Shown here: one piece after another, positions 35,431 to 44,227 of the stretch | How the letters are laid out: each line of letters opens with the position of its first letter | Numbering within the stretch: the stretch's first letter is position 1 | DNA from: Lysinibacillus sp. SGAir0095 | GTDB taxonomy: Bacteria > Bacillota > Bacilli > Bacillales_A > Planococcaceae | Assembly (NCBI RefSeq): GCF_005491425.1 | Contig: NZ_CP028083.1 | Location: 2,814,001-2,878,000 of the forward strand | Direction of reading: 5' to 3' | DNA: 64,000 nt | Made by a program: the position numbers and the translations under genes | The notes under the pieces: model-generated | Database searches by the model: none | What the model saw: the letters and a program-made list of their open reading frames with translations, nothing else | What the model was told of the DNA's origin: nothing

Positions 35431-36295
35431 TTGAAACTCCTCCTTTTTGGTGCAGTTTTACAATTATCGCTAATTTATCTCGCATTTCTTTACGATGGAA
35501 AATGGCATCAAGTTGACCATGTGCAAGTAAAAATTCAGCTGTTTGGAAATCATCTGGCAGCTTTTCCCGAACAGTCTGTTCAATTACACGACGTCCCGCA
35601 AAGCCAATTAAAGCTTGCGGCTCAGCAATATTTAAATCCCCTAATGATGCAAAACTTGCTGATACTCCCCCTGTTGTTGGATGAGTCATGATTGATATGA
35701 ATAGTAAGCCATGATCACTATGACGTTTTAAGGCAACACTTGTTTTTGCCATTTGCATCAGTGAGATTACCCCTTCTTGCATACGCGCCCCACCACTAGC
35801 TGTAAAAATAATAAATGGCAATCCATATTCTGTTGCTTTTTCAATCGCACGTGTAATTTTTTCGCCAACTACTGACCCCATTGATCCCATTCGGAAATGA
35901 GAATCCATAATTGCAATTACTACTTGTGTCCCTTTAATACTTCCCATTCCAGTTAAAACTGCTTCATTTAATCCCGTTTTGAGTGAATCAATTTCTATTT
36001 TTTCTAAATAGGAAGGGAATTTTAATGGGTTAGAAGTACGTAAGTTTTCATCAAAAGATTCAAATGTACCTTCATCTAGCAAAATAGAAACTCGTTCCCA
36101 TGCGGTCATTTTGTAGTGATGATCACAGTTAGGACATACTTTTAAATTGTTTTCTAATTCCTTAGATAAGTAGATTTTCTTGCACTCGGGACATTTTGTC
36201 ATTAAATCTGCAGGAAAGGAATTTTCTTTATTGCGATCTACAATGACCCCTTTTTGTTTCTTTTTGTTAATAGATAATAAACTTCTAATTGCCAC
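35423..36295 (-). CDS. accD: Acetyl-CoA carboxylase carboxyltransferase subunit beta
   Basis: AccD is the zinc-containing beta subunit partner of AccA. The roughly 290-residue protein has an N-terminal four-cysteine zinc ribbon ([24 protein letters not shown]), then the crotonase-like core with [29 protein letters not shown] and [16 protein letters not shown]. The frame opens with ATG at 36316, overlapping the regulator stop, but the AAGGGGG ribosome site sits just downstream of that ATG and points to GTG at 36295. It lies between a FadR-like regulator and accA. Confidence 0.95.
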   Translation of the reverse strand: MAIRSLLSINKKKQKGVIVDRNKENSFPADLMTKCPECKKIYLSKELENNLKVCPNCDHHYKMTAWERVSILLDEGTFESFDENLRTSNPLKFPSYLEKIEIDSLKTGLNEAVLTGMGSIKGTQVVIAIMDSHFRMGSMGSVVGEKITRAIEKATEYGLPFIIFTASGGARMQEGVISLMQMAKTSVALKRHSDHGLLFISIMTHPTTGGVSASFASLGDLNIAEPQALIGFAGRRVIEQTVREKLPDDFQTAEFLLAHGQLDAIFHRKEMRDKLAIIVKLHQKGGVSNV

Positions 36296-36315
36296 TGTTT
36301 TTTTCCCCCTTACCA

Positions 36316-36963
36316 TTATGATGATGAATTTCTCAAAAAGTTAATCCAGTTTTCATAAGCGTTCAATGCTTCTTTTTCATAACCAAGCTGAATTGATTTA
36401 ATAAGCATTTGAAGCATCGGTTTTTCTTCTCTAGTTGATACTTTTTTCAGTGGAGTTGAACTATATGCTACGAGTTGTATCCATATTTTTAAAGCTAGTC
36501 TATTACCAGATGCTATGATTAATTCTCTTAATAAGAGGTCTCTGACAATTTCATTTTCTAGCTCTAGTTTCATAAACAAGCTTTCCCAAACTGGTAAATT
36601 TCTTAAAGATTGTTCTGAACAGATGACTCTTATGGCTTCCTTTTCATGCATTCTTCTAACGATATGAACATCCTCTACAGCCTTATTTTCTTGCAATATA
36701 AAAGATGCAAGAATCTCGACCAGCTGGTTTGAATGAACAGCAGATAAAAAGGTCCCCCCGCCATGTCTTGTTTCAATAAGTCCAAGCAACTCTAAGCTTC
36801 TTAGGGCTTCCCTTACTGAAGAACGGCCAACGTTCAGTCTTTCCGATAGTACACGTTCTGAAGGTATTTTTTCTCCCGGTTGAATCCCCTCGTGTTTGAT
36901 TAACTCTCGTAATTGGTGAACAATCTCTAAAAATACTTTTTTGTTTTCCTGTTTTTTATCCAT
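36316..36963 (-). CDS. FadR-subfamily GntR transcriptional regulator
   Basis: The roughly 215-residue protein has an N-terminal GntR winged helix (about 10-75: [46 protein letters not shown] split here) and a C-terminal all-helical FCD/FadR-type ligand domain. The frame opens with GTG at 36969; the ATG at 36963 after GGGGTG is preferred. It is immediately upstream of accD, with 20 bases between its stop and the accD GTG, and downstream of a palindrome of the FadR operator type, so autoregulation and control of accDA by a fatty acid, acyl-CoA or organic acid are plausible. In B. subtilis malic enzyme gene ytsJ occupies this site instead. Confidence 0.88.
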   Translation of the reverse strand: MDKKQENKKVFLEIVHQLRELIKHEGIQPGEKIPSERVLSERLNVGRSSVREALRSLELLGLIETRHGGGTFLSAVHSNQLVEILASFILQENKAVEDVHIVRRMHEKEAIRVICSEQSLRNLPVWESLFMKLELENEIVRDLLLRELIIASGNRLALKIWIQLVAYSSTPLKKVSTREEKPMLQMLIKSIQLGYEKEALNAYENWINFLRNSSS

Positions 36964-37053
36964 AAGCACCCCGCATAACGTTAGGAACTAAAGGCATGTT
37001 TTTTTTCCGTACAATGCAAATCACATAACAAACAGTAGAATGTACGATTTTTG

Positions 37054-37082
37054 GCTATACTAGAGCAAATCAATAAGTTCAA
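37054..37082 (-). promoter_or_regulatory. SigA-type promoter of fadR-accD-accA
   Basis: Minus-strand -35 TTGAAC (37077-37082), 17-bp spacer and -10 TATAGC (37054-37059). It predicts a leader of roughly 85 bases before the regulator gene. Confidence 0.6.
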
Positions 37083-37117
37083 AAGCTGATTTTCAAATCT
37101 AATTTTCCGAACAGCTC

Positions 37118-37138
37118 AAAAGTGGTCTGACCACTTTT
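37118..37138. promoter_or_regulatory. FadR-type operator palindrome
   Basis: A perfect 21-base palindrome with a single central base has the core GTGGTCTGACCAC (37122-37134). The TGGTC-n-GACCA centre is the signature of operators bound by FadR-subfamily GntR regulators. It lies 36 bases upstream of the -35 of the regulator operon and has no adjacent T tract, so it is not a terminator. Confidence 0.7.
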
Positions 37139-37174
37139 AATTAGAATACATAATGTACTTTCATTTGTAAAGAA

Positions 37175-37202
37175 AAAACTGCGCAAAATTTGCACAGTTT
37201 TT
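37175..37202 (-). terminator. Terminator of dnaE
   Basis: Arms AAAACTGCGCAAA and TTTGCACAGTTTT (one mismatch, G-U on RNA) with A and T tracts on both sides, just after the dnaE stop. Confidence 0.82.
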
Positions 37203-37226
37203 GTAATTCTTCCTATTTTTCGCTCG

Positions 37227-40200
37227 CTATTGACTATTTTTCATCGTTTTTACCTTTATTTGCGAATTTCCATTTCGGAATTCTAAAACACCTTCAACAT
37301 ATACTATTTGATCTTCTTTAATCCATCCAATGACTTCATTATAACTTTGTGGAAAGAGTGTTGCAGAAATAGTTCCATACTCGTCCTGAAGCTGAATAAA
37401 GGCCATTAACTCCCCTTTTTTCGTGCGAATTTGGCGTATCCCTTCAACCATACCCACTAATTTTACAAAGCTATTAGGACGCACCTGAAATAGTCCCTTA
37501 GTGGTTGTACTGGCATCATTCCATTTTTTTCTTTCTAATGCCACTGGATGTTCCGATAAGTAGAACCCAAGTGCTTCCTTTTCAAATTGAAGCTTCATCT
37601 TATCCGGTATTTGATGAGCTTCCACATATTTAGGCTTACCAAATATTAAGCTATCTGATGCAAATAAATCATTTTCCTCTTCAGTTGGTCGGACAAGTGA
37701 AGCATGCTTTCCTGCTGCATCAATTGTGGCTAAAAGTGTGGCTCTGTCCTTTCCAAAATCATCTAAGGCACCTGATTTGATCAGTGGTTCAATTACTTTT
37801 CGAGTAAAGTGGGCCGCACTTATAGATACTGCCAAATCAAAAATATCTTCAAAGGGTTGCTCCTTAAACTTTCGAATGGCTACTATTTTTTGTAAAAGAG
37901 GTGTTGGTACACCTTTTATGGCTGATAGGCTAAAACGAATATTTTCTTGTTCGACTGTAAATACTCTTTGACTTTTGCGGATTGATGGTCTTAAAACGTC
38001 TATTCCTTTATTTCTTGCTTCTAATATAAGTTGGAATAGCTTTTCTTGATTACCTATTGCATTTGTCATTAAAGCTGCATAGAAGTTTGCAGGGAAATTC
38101 GCCTTCAAATAGGCCATTTGATAGGAGATAAAGCTATAGGCCACCGCATGACTCTTTGCAAAACCGTAATCCGCAAATCGAACGATTAACTCATACACTT
38201 CTTTTGCTATATTTTCAGGGTACCCATTCGAAACTGCACCCTTCACAAAAGCATATTCTTGTTGTTCTAATACTTCTCTTTTCTTTTTACTTACAGCTCT
38301 TCTTAGCAAGTCTGCCTGGCCAATCGTAAAACCTGCGAATACATGGGCAATTTGCATAATCTGCTCTTGGTAAACGATAACACCATATGTTTCCTGTAAA
38401 ATTTGCTCAAGTATAGGATGCGGCATTAAGACTTGCTCACGTTTTGCTTTCCTTCTTGCATAGACAGGAATAAAATCCATTGGACCCGGACGATACAGGG
38501 CATTAACAGCCACAATATCCAAGAATTCTGTTGGTGCAATCTCCCTTAATGCATTTTTCATTCCATCTGATTCAAGCTGGAATATTCCTGTGGTATCACC
38601 CTGCCCTAATAACTGAAAAGTCTTCTCGTCATCGAATGGGATTTGGTTAAAATCAATCCACTTTTTATGTGTATAATAGATTGACTGTCGTATATTTTCT
38701 AAAATAGTCAAATTACGCAGGCCTAAAAAATCCATCTTCAATAATCCTACCTGTTCAACCTCCTGCATTGGCCACTGTGTTAAATAAATATCATCGTGGC
38801 CTTTTTCAATAGGCACTACATCAACTAAAGGCATAGGGCTTAGTACTACTCCGGCTGCATGGGTTGATGCATTCCTAGGTAAACCTTCCAGCTTTTTCGC
38901 TGCCAAAAACCAAGTTTTACGAATTTGTTCTGCTTCCACCCATGTCCGTAGATGTTCTGAGGAATCATAGGCTTCTTGAAGAGTGATACCAATTTTATTT
39001 GGTATTAATTTAGATATCATAGCTAAAGTTTCACTTTCAAAGTTAAACATCCGGGCAACATCTCTAGCAACAGCCTTTGCGGACAATGTACCAAAAGTTA
39101 TAATTTGGGCTACGTATTGCTTTCCATATTTATTAGCTACATATTGAATAACCTCTTGACGCTTCGTATCAACGAAATCAATATCGATATCAGGAAGTGT
39201 AATTCGTTCTGGATTTAAAAAGCGCTCAAATAATAGACCATATTTTATAGGATCTACCTGAGTGATATTTAAACAATAAGCGACAAGTGAACTTGCCGAC
39301 GAACCCCGACCAGGTCCAGTCAAGATATTCGCTTTTTTAGCAAAATTCATGAAATCCGCAACAATTAAAAAATAATCAGCATACCCCATCGTAGTAATAA
39401 CTTGTAATTCATACTGTAAACGATTTAGATACGTTTCTGATGGACTATTTGTTTGTAACCGTTCCTTCAATCCGATAATAGCCATTTCAGTAAGAACCTT
39501 TTCCGACGTTTGCCCTGGTTGTAAGGGGAATTTCGGCATGAAATGTTTATCGTAAGTTAGCTCCACCTGACAGCTCAACATCAACTGTCTACTATTCTCC
39601 AGTAAATCGGGGTGATCTTGATACCAATTCTGCCACTCCGTTGCTGTAGGGACATACTGTTGTTCATGCTTACTATGTATTGCTTCACTCAGCTTAACAC
39701 CTGTTTCAATCGCTCTGGCCACCTTGTAAGCAAAATTATCTTCACGCTTTAAAAATAAGCATTCTGAAATAGCCATACATCTAACGTTGAGATTCTTGCT
39801 GAGGTTAAATACCCGTTGCTCATTTGGTGAAATTACCCCTCCGCTGCGAGCAATCCCAAAATATAAATCAGTTTGAAAGGTCCTGGCTGCCTGCTGCATG
39901 TATCCCAAAGAGCTTTCACTTATCCATTGATCAAAGTCATTTGAAATTACTGCCGCGCACCCTTTAGAATAAGCTGCTAACCAGCGCCATGGAATCTTTT
40001 CATCCTCCCGGATTGATATACTGCTGCTGATTTTTAATAGATTCTGATAACCCTCATTATTTTTAGCGTAGATAAGTATTGGCAGTGTTACTTCCTCAGT
40101 AAATTCAACTTCAATAGACAAACCAACTACTGGATGAATACCAGCTTTTTTTAACGCATACCAAAAAGGCAAAAGCCCGTACAATTTCGTATTAACCATT

Positions 40201-40310
40201 GCACAAGCTATTGCCTCTTGGGATTGTAAAAAAGGGATGAGCTCTTCCATACGAATCGTACTTTTCAATAAATCTGCACTTGTTCGTATTTGTGGATATA
40301 CGACTGTCAC
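37227..40310 (-). CDS. dnaE: DNA polymerase III alpha subunit DnaE (DnaE3 type)
   Basis: In Firmicutes DnaE extends RNA primers before hand-off to PolC. The 1027-residue protein has the C-family polymerase core, with GPGRGSSASSLVAY (332-345) and the catalytic aspartates in PDIDIDF (373-379), then YGFAKSHAVAYSFISYQMAYLK, a helix-hairpin-helix and a C-terminal OB fold (SFVKLVGMVEGIRQIRTKKG). It is shorter than B. subtilis DnaE. The N-terminal PHP region is degenerate: the usual metal-binding H-x-H motif is replaced (YPQIRTS, residues 5-11). The start is GTG at 40310 after GGAGGGA. nrnA lies upstream, as in B. subtilis. Confidence 0.95.
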   Translation of the reverse strand: MTVVYPQIRTSADLLKSTIRMEELIPFLQSQEAIACAMVNTKLYGLLPFWYALKKAGIHPVVGLSIEVEFTEEVTLPILIYAKNNEGYQNLLKISSSISIREDEKIPWRWLAAYSKGCAAVISNDFDQWISESSLGYMQQAARTFQTDLYFGIARSGGVISPNEQRVFNLSKNLNVRCMAISECLFLKREDNFAYKVARAIETGVKLSEAIHSKHEQQYVPTATEWQNWYQDHPDLLENSRQLMLSCQVELTYDKHFMPKFPLQPGQTSEKVLTEMAIIGLKERLQTNSPSETYLNRLQYELQVITTMGYADYFLIVADFMNFAKKANILTGPGRGSSASSLVAYCLNITQVDPIKYGLLFERFLNPERITLPDIDIDFVDTKRQEVIQYVANKYGKQYVAQIITFGTLSAKAVARDVARMFNFESETLAMISKLIPNKIGITLQEAYDSSEHLRTWVEAEQIRKTWFLAAKKLEGLPRNASTHAAGVVLSPMPLVDVVPIEKGHDDIYLTQWPMQEVEQVGLLKMDFLGLRNLTILENIRQSIYYTHKKWIDFNQIPFDDEKTFQLLGQGDTTGIFQLESDGMKNALREIAPTEFLDIVAVNALYRPGPMDFIPVYARRKAKREQVLMPHPILEQILQETYGVIVYQEQIMQIAHVFAGFTIGQADLLRRAVSKKKREVLEQQEYAFVKGAVSNGYPENIAKEVYELIVRFADYGFAKSHAVAYSFISYQMAYLKANFPANFYAALMTNAIGNQEKLFQLILEARNKGIDVLRPSIRKSQRVFTVEQENIRFSLSAIKGVPTPLLQKIVAIRKFKEQPFEDIFDLAVSISAAHFTRKVIEPLIKSGALDDFGKDRATLLATIDAAGKHASLVRPTEEENDLFASDSLIFGKPKYVEAHQIPDKMKLQFEKEALGFYLSEHPVALERKKWNDASTTTKGLFQVRPNSFVKLVGMVEGIRQIRTKKGELMAFIQLQDEYGTISATLFPQSYNEVIGWIKEDQIVYVEGVLEFRNGNSQIKVKTMKNSQ

Positions 40311-40327
40311 ACTACATCCCTCCTATA

Positions 40328-41272
40328 TTATTTATATTGTCGACAAATTTCTTTTAAATCTTCAATTACACGATCTGCTTCTTCCCAAGAATATGCGGTT
40401 GCACCTGAAGCAAGCGGGTGCCCTCCACCGTTATATTTCTTCGCAAGTTGGTTGATAACGGGGCCTTTAGAACGTAAACGAACGCGGATTTGATCTTTTT
40501 CCTCTACTAAAATAACCCACGCAATAACCCCTTTAATATCACTTAAAGACCCTACTAATAACGAAGTATCTGAAGGTGTTACATGAAACTTTTCTAAAAC
40601 TTCTTTTGATAGTTTTATAAAGCAAGCTCCATTTTCATCTATTTCAAAATTTTCATATATATAACCCTGTAAATGTAAGAGACTTGGCTCTTTTTCGTAC
40701 AAGCCATTAAATACTTCCGTACGGTCAAAATCGTATTGAATTAATTGCCCGGCAATTTCAAAGGTTCTTACAGATGCACTTGGATATAGGAAGCGCCCTG
40801 TATCGCCAACAATTCCTGAAAACAAGAGACGCGCACTTGCATCTGATAGTTTCCAATTTTTATATTCTTTTCCTTCTATAAATAATTCATAAATCATTTC
40901 GCTACATGAACTAGCATTCGTATCCACCCATAACATATCACCATACTGATCATCATTAGGATGATGGTCTATTTTAATGAGGAATGCACCCGTATGATAT
41001 CGACTATCATCAATACGCCCTGTATTTGCCGTATCCGTAACAATTACTAAGCTATTAGTAAATACATCATCAGTGATTACTTCCGGTGTTTCTAAAAAAG
41101 TCAAAGATGGATCGTGCTCACCAATCGCGTATATTTTTTTATTTGGGTAGTTTGCTTCTAATAATCGTTTTAGTCCAAATTGAGAACCATAAGCATCCGG
41201 ATCCGGACGAACATGTCTATGGATGATTATTGTATCATATTGCTCAATTTTGTCGATGATTTGTCGTTTCAA
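40328..41272 (-). CDS. nrnA: Bifunctional oligoribonuclease / pAp phosphatase NrnA
   Basis: NrnA degrades nanoRNAs and dephosphorylates 3'-phosphoadenosine 5'-phosphate. The 314-residue protein has the DHH-family motifs HRHVRPDPDAYGSQ, TDTAN and the signature DHHPND, then a DHHA1 substrate-binding domain ending in KYNGGGHPLASGATAYSW. It starts at TTG 41272 after GGAGG and ends 17 bases before dnaE, so both are co-transcribed. B. subtilis has the same order (ytqI then dnaE, with ytrI between). Confidence 0.94.
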   Translation of the reverse strand: MKRQIIDKIEQYDTIIIHRHVRPDPDAYGSQFGLKRLLEANYPNKKIYAIGEHDPSLTFLETPEVITDDVFTNSLVIVTDTANTGRIDDSRYHTGAFLIKIDHHPNDDQYGDMLWVDTNASSCSEMIYELFIEGKEYKNWKLSDASARLLFSGIVGDTGRFLYPSASVRTFEIAGQLIQYDFDRTEVFNGLYEKEPSLLHLQGYIYENFEIDENGACFIKLSKEVLEKFHVTPSDTSLLVGSLSDIKGVIAWVILVEEKDQIRVRLRSKGPVINQLAKKYNGGGHPLASGATAYSWEEADRVIEDLKEICRQYK

Positions 41273-41393
41273 ATGGAATTCCTCCTGTAATCTCTATTTT
41301 CCGTTATATGTGTTAGCTTTTTTTTATAAAAATCGTTACAATAATGTAGGCACTTTCTACATATTGAAATTATACACCTTTTGGAGGTAAAAA

Positions 41394-41699
41394 ATGGCAA
41401 ACTTAATATTTGTATTTTTCATTGTTGTATCATTTGTAGCTTATTTTTACTATAAAACAAAGGAATTCCGCTCCACACTACCAATTCGAAAGAAATGGTA
41501 CAAAGCAAAGGCTGGTCTTGCACTAGGTATTTTTGTTATTGTATTTGGAATAAATACATGTATCGTCTACCCATCAGTTGTCGGCTTTTTGATTGCGGCA
41601 GTTTTCATTCTTATAGGGGCTGTGAAAGCCTATTCCAGCTATAAACGCGTACAGCATGAAGGTCAATTTGTTAAAGAAGAATATGAATTAAATAAATAA
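41394..41699 (+). CDS. ytpI: YtpI family membrane protein
   Basis: The 101-residue protein has three hydrophobic segments (about 3-20, 43-62 and 64-82) and charged ends. It matches YtpI, a small conserved membrane protein of Bacilli of unknown function, by sequence pattern (FRSTLPIRKKWYKAKAGLALGIFV) and by position between nrnA and ytoI. The ATG at 41394 follows TTTTGGAGGT. It is the only rightward gene in this stretch and ends in a strong terminator. Confidence 0.85.
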   Translation: MANLIFVFFIVVSFVAYFYYKTKEFRSTLPIRKKWYKAKAGLALGIFVIVFGINTCIVYPSVVGFLIAAVFILIGAVKAYSSYKRVQHEGQFVKEEYELNK

Positions 41700-41761
41700 T
41701 AATTATTTTGAATAATTCCAGAAAGTTACAATTAATTCATACTTTCTTGAAAATGCTTTGA

Positions 41762-41803
41762 GATGCAAGGCGGCAGTAAAAGCGACGACCCTTGCTGCAT
41801 GCG
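41762..41803. repeat. Imperfect inverted repeat after ytpI
   Basis: GATGCAAGG (41762-41770) pairs with CCTTGCTGCAT (41790-41800) with a 3-base bulge, enclosing a GC-richer segment (GGCAGTAAAAGCGACGA). It is compositionally unlike its surroundings and resembles a small dispersed intergenic repeat rather than a gene; I cannot confirm other copies. Confidence 0.4.
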
Positions 41804-41822
41804 AGTGTTTGTCAACAGGCTT

Positions 41823-41862
41823 AAGCAATATACAAGTAAATCTTGTATATTGCTTTCTTTTT
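41823..41862 (+). terminator. Terminator of ytpI
   Basis: Perfect 14-bp arms AAGCAATATACAAG (41823-41836) and CTTGTATATTGCTT (41842-41855), followed by a T-rich tract on the plus strand. Confidence 0.88.
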
Positions 41863-41865
41863 TAT

Positions 41866-43191
41866 TTAACGCTCTAATAGTTGGAACATCATCATCGCTT
41901 TTCCAACAAGCACCGTTTCATTAAAAATATCGAAATCCATTTTTACAAATTTACGACTCATATCTAAAATATGAGGAACAACCGTTAGAACACTTTCCAT
42001 TTGAACTGGCTTAATAAAGTAAATCGTCATGTTTTCAGCAACTGCATCTCCACGTTTTCTACGCTTTAACGCAAATGATCCCACTTCCGAAAGTAATGTT
42101 GTAAAGGCACCATAAGAGATTGCCCCGTATTGATTGGTCATTTGTGGGGTCACTGTAAACTCCACTACAACATCCTCTTCCCCCATTACCTTCATTTCAC
42201 TTTTTACTAAGTCGTCTATTGTTTCACCATGCTGTGGCTGTCTTTGTGCATGCTGCAACGCTTTTAGGACATCTTGTCGACTAATAATACCTTGTAATAC
42301 GCCGTCGTCATTAACAATTGGCAATAAATCGATACCTTCCCAAATCATGCGGTGACCTGCTGAGGCTACGCTTGTTTTCATAGACCCTGATATCGGATTT
42401 TTTGTCATGACCTTATCAACGGTTTCACTTTCTTCTTTTCCAATCACATCTTTTACAGAAATCATGCCTACCAGCTTATTTGTCGCGGTTACAATGGGGA
42501 AGGCGCCATGTGAAGTTTGCAGGTTCAATTTATGGAACTCTGCAATTGTATCCGATGTTTTTAATGAATACGTTTCTTCAATCGGAACATAGATATCTTC
42601 TATTAATAAAATATCTTTTTTGATTAATTGGTCATAAATTGCACGGTTAATCATTGTAGCGACTGTGAATGTATCATAACTAGATGAAATAATCGGTAAT
42701 TCTAATTCATCTGCCAAGATTTTATTTTCTTCAGTTGTATCAAAACCACCGGTAATCAAAACGGCTGCACCCGCTTTTAATGCGTTCTCATGCGCTTTGA
42801 AACGATTCCCTACAATTAATAAACTTCCTGCATCTGTATAACGCATCATATCGTCCAATTGCATTGCACCGATAACAAACTTGCCCAATGTTTTATGCAA
42901 ACCGTCTTTTCCACCTAAGACTTGTCCATCTACTATGTTAACGATTTCAGCAAAGGTTAATCGCTCGATATTTTCCTTTTTCTTTTTTTCGATCCTAATT
43001 GTTCCAACGCGTTCAATGGAACTTACTAAACGGCGGTTTTCCGCTTCTTTTATTGCTCGGTATGCTGTCCCTTCACTCACATGCATCTCCTTTGCAATTT
43101 GTCGAACCGAAATTTTATCGCCTACAGGTAGAGATTCTATATATTGTAATATCTTTTCATGTTTTGTTGACACTCTATCACCTATTCCCAT
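41866..43191 (-). CDS. ytoI: YtoI-like protein: HTH, DRTGG, CBS pair and hotdog domains
   Basis: The 441-residue protein combines an N-terminal winged-helix segment (ISVRQIAKEMHVSEGTAYRAIKEAENRRLV), a DRTGG domain, two CBS domains (around 195-315: VTATNKLVGMISVKDVIG, VNDDGVLQGIISRQDVLKAL) and a C-terminal hotdog thioesterase-like domain (VTPQMTNQYGAISYGAFTTL). This matches B. subtilis YtoI. CBS pairs commonly sense adenine nucleotides, so it is likely a nucleotide-responsive regulator; target genes are unknown. The start at 43191 follows AGGAAAG; GTG at 43173 is an alternative that matches the B. subtilis N-terminus. Confidence 0.9.
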   Translation of the reverse strand: MGIGDRVSTKHEKILQYIESLPVGDKISVRQIAKEMHVSEGTAYRAIKEAENRRLVSSIERVGTIRIEKKKKENIERLTFAEIVNIVDGQVLGGKDGLHKTLGKFVIGAMQLDDMMRYTDAGSLLIVGNRFKAHENALKAGAAVLITGGFDTTEENKILADELELPIISSSYDTFTVATMINRAIYDQLIKKDILLIEDIYVPIEETYSLKTSDTIAEFHKLNLQTSHGAFPIVTATNKLVGMISVKDVIGKEESETVDKVMTKNPISGSMKTSVASAGHRMIWEGIDLLPIVNDDGVLQGIISRQDVLKALQHAQRQPQHGETIDDLVKSEMKVMGEEDVVVEFTVTPQMTNQYGAISYGAFTTLLSEVGSFALKRRKRGDAVAENMTIYFIKPVQMESVLTVVPHILDMSRKFVKMDFDIFNETVLVGKAMMMFQLLER

Positions 43192-43233
43192 CTATCTTTC
43201 CTGTTATAAGTGTAACATATTTTATTTTATGTA

Positions 43234-43309
43234 TAAAAAAAGAAAGTAGCGTAAAATTTTGCTATTTGAAATCAAGATTCCATAAGCTCTAATTTTCAAG
43301 CTACTTTCT
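43234..43309 (-). terminator. Terminator of ytkL
   Basis: Perfect 10-bp arms AGAAAGTAGC (43241-43250) and GCTACTTTCT (43300-43309) followed on the minus strand by seven T residues. The loop is about 49 bases, unusually long for a terminator. Confidence 0.65.
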
Positions 43310-43319
43310 ATTTATTCAA

Positions 43320-43997
43320 CTAAATTTGTACTTCTTCACCTGGACTTAAAATCTGTACTTTACTGTCCTTCACAAGATCGGCAAAGACTGATGGATCCTG
43401 TTTAATTACTGGGAAGGTATTGTAATGAATAGGAACTACTGTTTTTGGCTTCAGTAATTCTACTGCATAAGCAGCATCCTCCGGACCCATTGTAAAGTTA
43501 TCTCCGATTGGTAAGAAGGCTACATCAATCGAATTTCTATCGCCGATTAATTTCATATCTCCAAATAGAGCTGTATCACCTGCATGATAAATTGTTAACC
43601 CTTCTGCCGAGAATAAGATTCCCCCAGGATTGCCTGTATTAACAACTTCATCTTCTGTTTCATAAACAGAGCCATGGAACGCCAGCGTATATTTTATCTT
43701 TCCGAATGGAAATTCATAAGCTCCACCGATACCCATCGGATGGACATTCAATCCTTGTTTGCCTAGATAGACCGCTAATTCGTTCGGCGCCACAACTAGT
43801 GAGTTATTTGCTTTAGCTATTTCAATCGTATCTCCTACGTGATCGTTATGACCATGTGTAAGTAGTATCACATCCGGTTTTTCTTCCTCAACCTTTAAAT
43901 CTGTTAACCCGTTTCCATTAATGAAAGGGTCAATCAAAATCGTCTTTCCGTTTGTTTTAATCTTTACAATTGAATGTCCATGATATGAGACTTGCAT
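43320..43997 (-). CDS. ytkL: UPF0173 metal-dependent hydrolase (YtkL)
   Basis: The 225-residue protein has the metallo-beta-lactamase fold: N-terminal [22 protein letters not shown], the metal-binding HGHNDHVGD motif (HxHxDH), [11 protein letters not shown], and the C-terminal [10 protein letters not shown]. It fits the UPF0173 family whose natural substrate is unknown. Two ATG codons are possible at 44000 and 43997; GGAGGA spacing favours the second. It is transcribed alone and ends in the hairpin at 43234-43309. Confidence 0.9.
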   Translation of the reverse strand: MQVSYHGHSIVKIKTNGKTILIDPFINGNGLTDLKVEEEKPDVILLTHGHNDHVGDTIEIAKANNSLVVAPNELAVYLGKQGLNVHPMGIGGAYEFPFGKIKYTLAFHGSVYETEDEVVNTGNPGGILFSAEGLTIYHAGDTALFGDMKLIGDRNSIDVAFLPIGDNFTMGPEDAAYAVELLKPKTVVPIHYNTFPVIKQDPSVFADLVKDSKVQILSPGEEVQI

Positions 43998-44095
43998 CAT
44001 TAGTCCTCCTTCAAATTGTGTTCAAGTAATCTTAATTCGATTTTAAATGGTTTTTTTCCTTCTTTTGCTATACTATAGACAGCGACTTGCAATTA

Positions 44096-44107
44096 GAGAA
44101 TATTCTC
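44096..44107. other. Palindrome in the leader of the M24 peptidase gene
   Basis: GAGAATATTCTC is a perfect 12-base palindrome. It lies about 120 bases upstream of the peptidase start, after a possible -10 (TATACT, 44069-44074) that lacks a good -35. The rest of the 44001-44227 gap shows no gene. Confidence 0.35.
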
Positions 44108-44227
44108 AGTGAGCTTGAGGGCATTTTCATGAAGTAAGCCTGCGCATGTCTAGATATATACAAAAGATTACTGTATAAAACGCTGGTCATGCAATTTAAA
44201 AGACTTAGGAAAAGTAGGAGGATTTTT

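Noticed and set aside
37118-37138. Intrinsic terminator of dnaE
   Set aside because: No T tract follows, and a better terminator lies at 37175-37202; operator is the better reading.
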